A DNA stretch of 64,000 bases from Streptosporangium pseudovulgare (lineage in GTDB: Bacteria > Actinomycetota > Actinomycetes > Streptosporangiales > Streptosporangiaceae): the NCBI RefSeq assembly GCF_014648055.1, contig NZ_BMQJ01000002.1, forward strand, positions 248,001-312,000, written 5' to 3'. The notes under the pieces were generated by a model. It was not told the DNA's origin. It was given only the letters and a program-made list of their open reading frames with translations, and ran no database searches. The position numbers and the translations under genes are program-made. Of this stretch, positions 20,322 through 28,085 are shown in pieces (the stretch's first letter is position 1; every line of letters starts with the position of its first letter).

Positions 20322-21699
20322 ATGCCTCCCGGGTCTGCCCGGCCCCCTCCGCCGGGACCTCCGCGGCCCCGCTCTGCCGGGAGACGACCCGCAGCAGGTG
20401 GTAGCCGCCCACGACGACGACGGTGCCCAGGGCGATGCCCTCCAGCACGAAGTCGGAGCCGAACATCTGCTTGACCGGGCCGATGGCGAGGATGATGCCC
20501 GCCCCGATCGGGACCATGTTGACCGGGTTGGAGAAGTCGACGCGGTTCTCGATCCAGATCTTCGCGCCGAGCAGGCCGATCATGCCGTAGAGGATCACCG
20601 TGATGCCGCCGAGCACGCCGTTCGGGGTGGCCGCCACCAGCGCGCCGAACTTCGGGCACAGGCCGAAGAGGATCGCGATGACGGCCGCGATGTAGTAGGC
20701 GGCCGTGGAGTAGACCCGGGTGGCGGCCATGACGCCGATGTTCTCGGCGTAGGTGGTGGTCGGGGAGCCGCCGAAGGCGGTGGCGACCACGGTGGTGACG
20801 CCGTCGGCGGCGATCGCCCGGCCCAGGTAGGGGTCGACGTCGGCGCCGGTCATCTCGCCGACCGCCTTGACGTGGCCGACGTTCTCGGCGATCAGCGCGA
20901 TCACCGCGGGCAGCACCAGCAGCGCGGCCGAGACCTTGATGTCGGGCAGGTGCATGTTCGGCAGGCCGATCCAGTCGGCGCTCGCCACCGCGTCGAGGTT
21001 CACCCGGGGGTGGGTGTCGATCTTCCCGGTCCCGGCGTTGTAGGCGGTGATGTCGCCGAGGACGCGGTCGGCCGCCCAGGACAGCACGAAGCCGATGACC
21101 AGCCCGAGGAGGATGCCGATCCGCCCGATGAACCCGCGGAACGCCACGACGATCAGGAACGTGACGATCATGGTGATCAGCGCGATCCACTGGTCGCTGG
21201 GCCAGTAGACGTCGGCGACGACGTAGGCCAGGCCGAACCCGATCAGCATGACGACGCCGCCGGTGACGACCGGCGGGAACACCCGGTGGATGATCTGCAC
21301 GCCGACGAAGTGGATGGCCAGGCCCACCAGGGCCAGCACCAGGCCGACCAGCAGGATCGCCCCGGTGACGACCGCGTCGCCGGCCGGGGTGTCGCCGCCG
21401 TACAGCGCCCGGATGGCCAGCACGCCGCCCACGAACGAGGCGCTGCTGCCGAGGTAGCTGGGGATCTTCCCGCGCACGATGAGCAGGAACATGATCGTCG
21501 CCACGCCCGAGAACATGATGGCGACGTTGGGGTCGAGCCCCATGACGAGAGGGAAGACGAACGTGGCGCCGAACATCGCGACGACGTGCTGGGCCCCGAA
21601 CCCGATCATCCGCGGCCACGACAGCCGCTCGTCCGGCCGCACCACCTCGCCGGGTGCCAGGTGCCTGCCGTCACCGTGCTTGGTCCAACCTGCAACCAT
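20314..21699 (-). CDS. NCS2 family nucleobase permease (uracil-xanthine type)
   Basis: This 461-residue protein has about 12-14 helices and the NCS2 signatures AQHVVAMFGATFVFPLVMGLDP and ATAFGGSPTTTYAENIGVMAATRV. Such carriers import xanthine, uric acid or uracil with protons. The ATG at 21699 follows GGTAGGG; an adjacent TTG (21702) is possible. It lies between the PucR-S4 pair and the molybdenum hydroxylase genes on the same strand, suggesting import of a purine-like substrate for the enzyme. Confidence 0.93.
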   Translation of the reverse strand: MVAGWTKHGDGRHLAPGEVVRPDERLSWPRMIGFGAQHVVAMFGATFVFPLVMGLDPNVAIMFSGVATIMFLLIVRGKIPSYLGSSASFVGGVLAIRALYGGDTPAGDAVVTGAILLVGLVLALVGLAIHFVGVQIIHRVFPPVVTGGVVMLIGFGLAYVVADVYWPSDQWIALITMIVTFLIVVAFRGFIGRIGILLGLVIGFVLSWAADRVLGDITAYNAGTGKIDTHPRVNLDAVASADWIGLPNMHLPDIKVSAALLVLPAVIALIAENVGHVKAVGEMTGADVDPYLGRAIAADGVTTVVATAFGGSPTTTYAENIGVMAATRVYSTAAYYIAAVIAILFGLCPKFGALVAATPNGVLGGITVILYGMIGLLGAKIWIENRVDFSNPVNMVPIGAGIILAIGPVKQMFGSDFVLEGIALGTVVVVGGYHLLRVVSRQSGAAEVPAEGAGQTREASG

Positions 21700-21904
21700 C
21701 AAGCCCTACCTTTCACCGGGCCGTCGGTCGGTGGCCGCCCCGTAGGCATCCCTCCCGAATCCCAAGCTGTTCGCTGCGGGCACCTTAGGCCCGCCCTGTC
21801 ACTTCTCGCACTGGCACGAACTGCCGAAACCGATCATCCCGGCCGGCAGCCGGATCCCGGCCGCCGTCCCACTCCCCCGGCGGGCCCAACGGGCCGTGAC
21901 GGCC

Positions 21905-22123
21905 TTACCGGGCGGCGACCACCCGGATCTCGAAACCCTCGCCGGTCACGACCTGACCTCCGCGGATCTTGCGGGTCTTCCGGGTCTCGACCTCACCGTC
22001 GACCATGACGTTCCCCTCCGCGATGAAGTGCTTGGCCTGGCCCCCGGTGTCGGTGACGGCGCAGTACTTCAGCAGGTCGCAGAGCGGGATGTAGTCGGTT
22101 TCCAGCTCGAAGGTCTCGTTCAC
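21905..22123 (-). CDS. RNA-binding S4 domain protein (YbcJ type)
   Basis: This 72-residue protein is a single S4 domain of the YbcJ type: the sequences ETDYIPLCDLLKYCAVTDTGGQAK and GNVMVDGEVETRKTRKIRGGQVV are typical. It probably binds structured RNA in the cytoplasm. It starts 10 bases downstream of the pucR stop on the same strand. Its relation to the purine genes is not obvious and may be positional only. Confidence 0.88.
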   Translation of the reverse strand: MNETFELETDYIPLCDLLKYCAVTDTGGQAKHFIAEGNVMVDGEVETRKTRKIRGGQVVTGEGFEIRVVAAR

Positions 22124-22133
22124 CCTCCAGAGT

Positions 22134-23696
22134 CTAGATGCCGCGCATCCGCAGGACGTGCAGGGCCAGCGTGAGGTTCAGCCGCAGGTGGGCGTCCTCG
22201 GTGAAGCCCCCCAGCATGCGTTCCAGCTTGCCGATCCGGTAACGCAGCGTGTTGTAGTGGAAGTGCAGCCTGCGGGCCGTCTCGGCGACGTTGAGGTTGG
22301 TCTCCAGCAGCACCTGGAGGGTCCGCCGCAGGTCGGCGTTCTCGGGGTCGTCGTCGGAGGCGAGCGGGCCGAGGGTCTCGCGGACGAAGGCGTGCAGCTC
22401 GCCGGTGTCGCCGACCAGCGACAGCAGGCGGTAGACGCCGAGCTGGTCGAAGTGGGCGACCGCGCCGGGGCCGTGGAGTTGCCGGCCCACCCGGGCCGCC
22501 TTCAGCGCCTGGCCGTACGCGTCGGGCAGCCCCTCGACGGCCGGGGCGGTACGGCTGGCGCCCGTGGAGAAGGTCGCGGGCGCGCACTCGGCGAAGGCCG
22601 CGGCGGCGTCCTTGGCCAGGCGCGCGACGTCGGCGGCGGCGTCCACGACGGCGACGACCTCGTGGGAGAAACCCGCCACCGCGCCGCGCGGGTCGTGGCG
22701 GCGCACCGCCGCGGCCCAGCAGGCCGGCAGGCGGTCCTGGGCGGCGCGCTCGTCGCCGCCGGGGTCGAGCTCGGCCACCAGCACGGTGACCGGGCGCTCC
22801 AGCTCCCAGCCGAAGGTCCGGGCGCGCGCCGCGACGCGGGCGGGATCGCCGTCCCGGCCGGTCAGCACGTCGCGCAGGAAATCGGCGCGGTACTTGCTCT
22901 CCACCGCGTTGACCGCCTCCTGCCGGGTCACGACCAGCGCGGCGACCGTGGCGGCACGTTCCAGAATGCCGACGTCGCTGTCGGCGATCGAGCCGACCGG
23001 CCCGCAGGCGACGATACGGCCGTGGTGGTGGCCGCCCGCGACGACGGGAACGGAGGTGCGGCTGCCCTCCGGGGCGCTGCGCAGCGCGGCCAGGTGTTCG
23101 GCGGGCCCGGCGGCGGCGAGCGTGCGGTCGCCCCGGTCGAGCACGGCCACCGCCACCCCGAGCAGCCCGGCGACCTCCGCCGTCACCTCCCGCAGGCCGC
23201 CGCCGGCCAGCACGACCTGCACCAGCGCCCGGTGGGCCTCCTCGGCGCGGGCCAGCACCGCGGCCTGCCGGTTGAGGATGTCGGTGAGGACCTGGTTGAG
23301 GATGTCGTCGAACCCGACGCCGTCGGGGAGCCGGATCAGCGGGAACCCCAGGCGGTCGGCCTGCTCCGCCATCTCCGCGGGCAGCCGGTCGAGGTAGCGG
23401 CCCGGCTTGACGGCGAGCGCCGCCAGGCCCCGCTCGTCGAGGTCGGCCACCAGCCGGTCGAGCGACTGCGGGGTGTTGCGCAGCGGGTAGCCGGTGGTGA
23501 GCAGCAGCTCGTGCGGCTTGACCCAGGCCAGGATGTCGGGGACCTCCATCACGTTGAGCCGCTGCACGATCCGGCCCAGCCCGCGCTCCCCGGCGATCAG
23601 CCGCGCCCCGGCCAGCGCGGAGACGCCCAGCACCTCCCCGACCGCGACACCGTGGATGATCGTTCCGGTGCTCGCCGGCCGCACGGGAGGTTCCAT
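22134..23696 (-). CDS. pucR: PucR family transcriptional regulator
   Basis: This 520-residue protein has the purine-catabolism regulator architecture. An N-terminal PucR domain (about 15-140, NVMEVPDILAWVKPHELLLTTGYPL) is followed by a central region and a C-terminal HTH (LLETNLNVAETARRLHFHYNTLRYRIGKLE, about 470-500). PucR proteins activate or repress purine and ureide degradation genes. The start at 23696 was chosen over 23738 because it begins close to the domain. It is divergent from the AllH-like gene, so it likely controls both arms of the locus. Confidence 0.92.
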   Translation of the reverse strand: MEPPVRPASTGTIIHGVAVGEVLGVSALAGARLIAGERGLGRIVQRLNVMEVPDILAWVKPHELLLTTGYPLRNTPQSLDRLVADLDERGLAALAVKPGRYLDRLPAEMAEQADRLGFPLIRLPDGVGFDDILNQVLTDILNRQAAVLARAEEAHRALVQVVLAGGGLREVTAEVAGLLGVAVAVLDRGDRTLAAAGPAEHLAALRSAPEGSRTSVPVVAGGHHHGRIVACGPVGSIADSDVGILERAATVAALVVTRQEAVNAVESKYRADFLRDVLTGRDGDPARVAARARTFGWELERPVTVLVAELDPGGDERAAQDRLPACWAAAVRRHDPRGAVAGFSHEVVAVVDAAADVARLAKDAAAAFAECAPATFSTGASRTAPAVEGLPDAYGQALKAARVGRQLHGPGAVAHFDQLGVYRLLSLVGDTGELHAFVRETLGPLASDDDPENADLRRTLQVLLETNLNVAETARRLHFHYNTLRYRIGKLERMLGGFTEDAHLRLNLTLALHVLRMRGI

Positions 23697-23733
23697 GCGC
23701 TGATTCTGACCGATGGGACCCCTGTCAGGAAGA

Positions 23734-23758
23734 GCCAACTCTCCGGCCGAGCGTTGGC
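23734..23758. promoter_or_regulatory. Inverted repeat in the pucR/AllH divergent region
   Basis: GCCAAC (23734-23739) and GTTGGC (23753-23758) form a perfect 6-bp inverted repeat with a 13-base spacer, within the 137-base space between pucR and the AllH-like gene. The half CGTTGGC includes CNTTGG as in the PucR box of B. subtilis. A role as PucR operator is inferred. Confidence 0.4.
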
Positions 23759-23833
23759 ATCTTTACCCGTACGACCCGCCTCACCTGCCGTTCTACGGTC
23801 GGCTCGACGGGGGACGGCCGGCGGGGAGGCGGG

Positions 23834-24814
23834 ATGAGCGTCACGGCACGCCCGAGGGGACCGCGGTCGTCCCCGGTGCGGGCGGACGCGACCGGCGCGG
23901 CGAGCGCGGCCCTGCGGCCGGTGCTGGAGGTGCCCCGGCGGCCCGCGCGGGTGCTGGCGGCGTTCCCCTCGGCGATCTATCTGGAGGTCCGTGCGGGACC
24001 TGAGCCGCGCGTGGTGGCGGTGACGACCGGCGGGGCCGTCCGGCTGCCCAACGCGCTGATGACCACCGGGACGCTGCCGCCGGCCTCCGCGGGCGGCGAG
24101 GCGTGGGTCGGCGACGGCGCGGTGGAGCTGGAACGGCTGCGCCTGCGGGTGCGGCGCTGGTGGGATCCGGCGCCGCCGCCGGACCCGGCCGGCCCGGCGC
24201 GGCTGGCCGCCGCGCTGCCGGTGCTGGCCGGGGTGTGCGACCGGTCGCCGCGGCGGCCGGGGCTGGAGGGCTCCGACGCCGCCGGGCTGCTGGCCGCCGG
24301 GTGCGCGCGGGCCTCGCTGCCCGACTGCGTCGCGGCCGCCGAACGCCTCGTCGGGCTGGGTCCCGGGCTGACCCCGAGCGGCGACGACGTGCTCGCCGGG
24401 ACGCTCGTGGCGCTGCGCCACCTGGGGACGGCGGCCGGGGCGCGCCGCGCCGTCCGGCTGGCCGACCGGCTGGGCGCGGCGGTCGCCTTCGACGCGCGCG
24501 GCCGGACCACCGCGGTCTCGGCCACGCTGCTGCACTGCGCCACGCGGGGCCAGGCGTGCGCGGAGGTGCTGGCCGTCCTCCGGGGTCTGACCGGCGGGCG
24601 GCCCCTTGAGCCCGCGCTGGAGCGGCTGCTCCGGCTCGGCCACACCTCCGGGGCCGACCTCGCCTGGGGCCTGCGCATCGGCCTGGCCGCCGTCGTCGCG
24701 CTCGCCGGGGACGGAGCGAACGGAGCCGCACGGGCCGGTGACAGGGCGAACGGAGCCACGCGGGCCCGGGACGGAGCGAACGGAGCCACACGGGCCGGAG
24801 GGTGGGGCGGATGA
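23834..24814 (+). CDS. allH: DUF2877 protein, AllH-type oxamate carbamoyltransferase subunit
   Basis: This 326-residue protein belongs to DUF2877 (E. coli YlbF/AllH); the hallmark is VGLGPGLTPSGDDVLAG near residue 175. In E. coli, AllF (FdrA), AllG and AllH together form oxamate carbamoyltransferase, which splits oxalurate to oxamate and carbamoyl phosphate in anaerobic allantoin use. The same three genes occur side by side here, so the same kind of reaction is likely. The C-terminal ~30 residues are three 10-residue repeats absent from the family core. The ATG follows GGGGAGGCGG; the stop overlaps fdrA. Confidence 0.82.
   Translation: MSVTARPRGPRSSPVRADATGAASAALRPVLEVPRRPARVLAAFPSAIYLEVRAGPEPRVVAVTTGGAVRLPNALMTTGTLPPASAGGEAWVGDGAVELERLRLRVRRWWDPAPPPDPAGPARLAAALPVLAGVCDRSPRRPGLEGSDAAGLLAAGCARASLPDCVAAAERLVGLGPGLTPSGDDVLAGTLVALRHLGTAAGARRAVRLADRLGAAVAFDARGRTTAVSATLLHCATRGQACAEVLAVLRGLTGGRPLEPALERLLRLGHTSGADLAWGLRIGLAAVVALAGDGANGAARAGDRANGATRARDGANGATRAGGWGG
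24710..24799. repeat. Three 30-bp tandem repeats at the 3' end of the DUF2877 gene
   Basis: Units start at 24710, 24740 and 24770 and are nearly identical. They are in frame and encode GDGANGAARA, GDRANGATRA and RDGANGATRA-like decapeptides just before the stop codon. Confidence 0.9.
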
Positions 24815-26367
24815 GCGCCGATCTGGTCCGGGTGCGCGCGGGCGCCTACCACGACTCGGTCACCCTGATGCGGGTCAGCCGGACGGCCGCCGACCTGCCC
24901 GGCGTCGAGGTCGCCCTGGTGGCGATGGCCACCGGCCTCAACCGCGGCGTCGCCGCCGACCTGGGTTTCGGCCTGCCCGAGGCCGGTCCGGGCGACCTGC
25001 TGGTCGCGCTGCGGGGTGAGGACCCGGCCGCCCTGGAGGCCGCCGCCGCCGAGCTGGACCGGCTGCTGGCCGGCCTCGCGAGCCGTACGGCGGGCGGCGG
25101 TGACGGCGGCCCGGCCGGCCTGGACGGCCCCGGCGGATTCGGCGGCTTCGGGGGCTGCTTCGGCGGTGCGGCCGGGTTCGCCCCGCGCACGGTCGGCGCC
25201 GCCGCCCGCGCACTCGCCGCGGACCCCGGCCCGGCGCTGGCCCTGGTCTCGGTGCCGGGACCGTACGCCTTCGCCGAGGCGATGGACGCGATCGAGGCCG
25301 GCCTGCCGGTGATGATCTTCAGTGACAACGTGCCCGTCGAGCAGGAGGTGCTGCTCAAGCGGCGGGCCGCCGAGCGGGACGTGCTGGTCATGGGGCCCGA
25401 CTGCGGCACCGCGGTGATCGGCGGGACCGGCCTGGGCTTCGCCAACGTGCTGCGGCCCGGCCCGGTCGGGATCGTCGCCGCCTCCGGCACCGGCGCGCAG
25501 CAGATCTCCTGCCTGCTGGACCTGGCGGGCGTGGGCGTGCGGCACGTGCTCGGCGTGGGCGGCCGGGACCTGTCGGCGGAGGTGGGCGGGCTGTCCACGC
25601 TCCGGGCCCTCGCCGCGCTCGACGCCGACCCGGCGACCGAGCTGATCGTCCTGGTCTCCAAGCCCCCCGCCCCGGAGGTGGCCCGGACGGTGCGGGACGC
25701 CGCCGCCGGGCTCGCCACGCCGGTGGTGGGCGCCCTGCTCGGCCCCGGGGGCGGCGACCTGACCGCGGCGGCCGAGAGCGTCCTGCGCGCGCTGGGGGCG
25801 CCGGTCCCCGCCTGGCCCTCCTGGCCCGCCCCGGGACCGGCCCGCCGGAAGACCGGGGACGGCGGGGCACGGGGCCCGGACGGCCCGGACGGCCCGGACG
25901 GCCCGAATGACGCGAACGGTCCCGGGGAGCCGGCCGGCCGGGACGGCGCGACGCTGCACGGCCTGTACGCCGGGGGCACCCTGTGCGCCGAGGCCCGGCT
26001 GGTGGCCGGGGCCGGGCGGTTCACCGACTTCGGCGACGACGCCTACACCCGCGGCCGGGCCCACCCGATGATCGACCCCACGCTGCGGCTGGAGGCCCTG
26101 GCCGGCGTGCCGGCCGGTGACGTCGCGCTCCTGGACGTGGTCCTCGGGCACGGCGCCGATCCCGACCCCGCGCGGCGGCTCGCCCCCGCCGTCGCCGCGG
26201 CCGTCGCCCGGGGGACGGCGGTGGTGGTGGCGCTGGTCGGCACCGAGGGCGACCCGCAGGGACTCGGCGGCCAGGCCGGGGCGCTGCGCGCGGCCGGGGC
26301 GGCGGTGTTCGCCTCCAACGCCCGGGCGGCCCGGCACGCCGCGGCCCTGACCGCGGGTGTCCGATGA
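24811..26367 (+). CDS. fdrA: FdrA-like acyl-CoA synthetase fold protein (AllF type)
   Basis: This 518-residue protein matches FdrA. The N-terminal sequences VRAGAYHDSVTLMRVS and VALVAMATGLN, the CoA-ligase-like block MIFSDNVPVEQEVLLKRRA and GIVAASGTGAQQISCLLDLAG are typical; it has a succinyl-CoA synthetase-like fold. In E. coli FdrA is the AllF subunit of oxamate carbamoyltransferase. ATG at 24811 overlaps the upstream stop (ATGA). A Pro/Gly/Asp-rich linker (about 345-380, with PDGPDGPDGP) separates the two halves. AllG follows after 85 bases. Confidence 0.88.
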   Translation: MSADLVRVRAGAYHDSVTLMRVSRTAADLPGVEVALVAMATGLNRGVAADLGFGLPEAGPGDLLVALRGEDPAALEAAAAELDRLLAGLASRTAGGGDGGPAGLDGPGGFGGFGGCFGGAAGFAPRTVGAAARALAADPGPALALVSVPGPYAFAEAMDAIEAGLPVMIFSDNVPVEQEVLLKRRAAERDVLVMGPDCGTAVIGGTGLGFANVLRPGPVGIVAASGTGAQQISCLLDLAGVGVRHVLGVGGRDLSAEVGGLSTLRALAALDADPATELIVLVSKPPAPEVARTVRDAAAGLATPVVGALLGPGGGDLTAAAESVLRALGAPVPAWPSWPAPGPARRKTGDGGARGPDGPDGPDGPNDANGPGEPAGRDGATLHGLYAGGTLCAEARLVAGAGRFTDFGDDAYTRGRAHPMIDPTLRLEALAGVPAGDVALLDVVLGHGADPDPARRLAPAVAAAVARGTAVVVALVGTEGDPQGLGGQAGALRAAGAAVFASNARAARHAAALTAGVR

Positions 26368-26452
26368 CGGCCCGCGAGCCCTCCCGGGGACACCCGGCGA
26401 CCCACCGGCCCGGCGACCGCCCCGCGGGCCGTTCCGCACGTGGAGGACGCCC

Positions 26453-27862
26453 ATGACGATGCCCCTGCTCTCCGGAGAGCCCCGGGTGATCACGGCCGGC
26501 GCCGAGCCGCTCGGCGAGGCACTGGACGCGCAGGCCGTACCGAGGGTCCGGGTGGACTGGCGCCCGCCGATGCCGGGCACCGGCGCCGACCTCGCCCGGG
26601 TGCTGGCCGACCCGCGCAGGGTCGAGGCCAACGAGGTCGCCGTCGGCCGCCTGGTGTCCGCCCGGCCCCGCCTGGTCACCGTACGGCCGGCGCGCGAGGC
26701 GCTGGACCTGCCGCCGGGCACCTTCCTGCACGCCGGGCCGCCGATCACCTGGGAGCGGGCCTCGGGGCCGATGCGCGGCGCGCTCGTCGGGGCGGCGCTG
26801 CTGGAAGGGCTGGCCGGCGACCCCGAGGAGGCCGGGAGGCTGCTGGCCGCCGGGCGCGTCCGGCTGGAGCCCTGCCACCGCCACCGGACCGTGGGGCCGA
26901 TGGCGGGGGTGGTCAGCCCGTCGATGTGGATGCTGGAGGTACGCGACGCCGAGCACGGCGGCACCGCCTTCTGCTCGCTCAACGAGGGGCTGGGCAAGGT
27001 GCTGCGCTACGGCGCCTACGGCCCGGAGGTGCTGCGGCGGCTCACCTGGATGGGCGAGGTCCTGGGACCGGTGCTGCGGGCCGCGCTGGAGCTGACCGGG
27101 CCGCTGGACCTCGGGGCGCTGATCGCCCAGGCCCTGCAGATGGGCGACGAGCTGCACAACCGCAACCGCGCCGCCACGTCACTGCTGGTGCGCGAGCTGG
27201 CCGCGGCGATCGTGGACGCCGCGCCGGGCCGGGCGGCCGAGGTGCTGCGCTTCGTGCACGGCAACGACCACTTCTTCCTCAACGCGGGCATGGCGGCCTG
27301 CAAGGTGAGCGCCGACGCCGCCCGGGACGTGCCCGGCTCCACCGTGGTCGTGGCGATGGCCCGCAACGGCACCGACTTCGGGATCCAGGTCTCCGGGCTG
27401 GGCGACCGCTGGTTCACCGGCCCGGCGGGCGTGCCGGACGGGCTGTACCTCGGCGCGTACGGCCCGGCCGACGCCAACCCCGACATCGGCGACTCCACCA
27501 TCACCGAGACGGCCGGCCTGGGCGGCTTCGCGATGGCGGCGGCCCCGGCGATCGTCAGGTTCGTCGGCGGCGACGTGCCGGACGCGATGCGGGCCACCCG
27601 GTCCATGTACGAGATCACCCTCGCCGAGCACCCCGCCTACCGGATCCCCGTCCTCGGCTTCCGCGGCACGCCGGTGGGCGTCGACGTCGCCCTGGTCGCC
27701 CGGACGGGACTGCTGCCCGCGGTCAACACCGGCATCGCGGGCCGGGTCGCGGGCACCGGGCAGGTGGGCGCCGGTCTGGTGAGCCCGCCCGCGTCGGCCT
27801 TCACAACGGCCCTGACAGCCCTCGCCGAGGCGGCCGGACCCGGCGGCGGCCCGGAGCGCTGA
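26453..27862 (+). CDS. allG: DUF1116 protein, AllG-type oxamate carbamoyltransferase subunit
   Basis: This 469-residue protein is DUF1116 (E. coli YlbE/AllG), recognised by ANEVAVGRLVSARPRLVTV, MQMGDELHNRNRAA-like QALQMGDELHNRNRAATSLL, and MARNGTDFGIQVSGLGDRWFTGPA. With FdrA and DUF2877 it makes up the oxamate carbamoyltransferase set. ATG at 26453 is preceded by GGAGG at good spacing. No carbamate kinase or allantoin hydrolysis gene follows; the next gene is a protein kinase. Confidence 0.88.
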   Translation: MTMPLLSGEPRVITAGAEPLGEALDAQAVPRVRVDWRPPMPGTGADLARVLADPRRVEANEVAVGRLVSARPRLVTVRPAREALDLPPGTFLHAGPPITWERASGPMRGALVGAALLEGLAGDPEEAGRLLAAGRVRLEPCHRHRTVGPMAGVVSPSMWMLEVRDAEHGGTAFCSLNEGLGKVLRYGAYGPEVLRRLTWMGEVLGPVLRAALELTGPLDLGALIAQALQMGDELHNRNRAATSLLVRELAAAIVDAAPGRAAEVLRFVHGNDHFFLNAGMAACKVSADAARDVPGSTVVVAMARNGTDFGIQVSGLGDRWFTGPAGVPDGLYLGAYGPADANPDIGDSTITETAGLGGFAMAAAPAIVRFVGGDVPDAMRATRSMYEITLAEHPAYRIPVLGFRGTPVGVDVALVARTGLLPAVNTGIAGRVAGTGQVGAGLVSPPASAFTTALTALAEAAGPGGGPER

Positions 27863-28010
27863 CCCCGGGGCCGGGCGACCGGCGGCCGGGCCTCCGGTCC
27901 GCCGCGGGCCGCGGCGCGTCGTACGACGTCAGCCCGGATGTCCGGGAAGCGGCGGGCCGTGGCGGGCGGGCATGGGCGATGCCACCCGCGAATGGTTTGC
28001 CGGACATCAA

Positions 28011-28039
28011 CTTTCATTACTGAATGTAAGACTTATATT
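28011..28039 (+). promoter_or_regulatory. Candidate promoter of the first Ser/Thr kinase gene
   Basis: TATATT (28034-28039) in an AT-rich patch lies 47 bases before the kinase ATG. A convincing -35 is not seen (CTTTCA at 28011). TTCATT-ACTG-AATGTA just upstream is an imperfect inverted repeat. The rest of the 223-base gap 27863-28085 is featureless. Confidence 0.4.
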
Positions 28040-28085
28040 GTGTCCAGCCTCACAGATCAGGCTGCCTGCGGGGGGACTGGAGACG

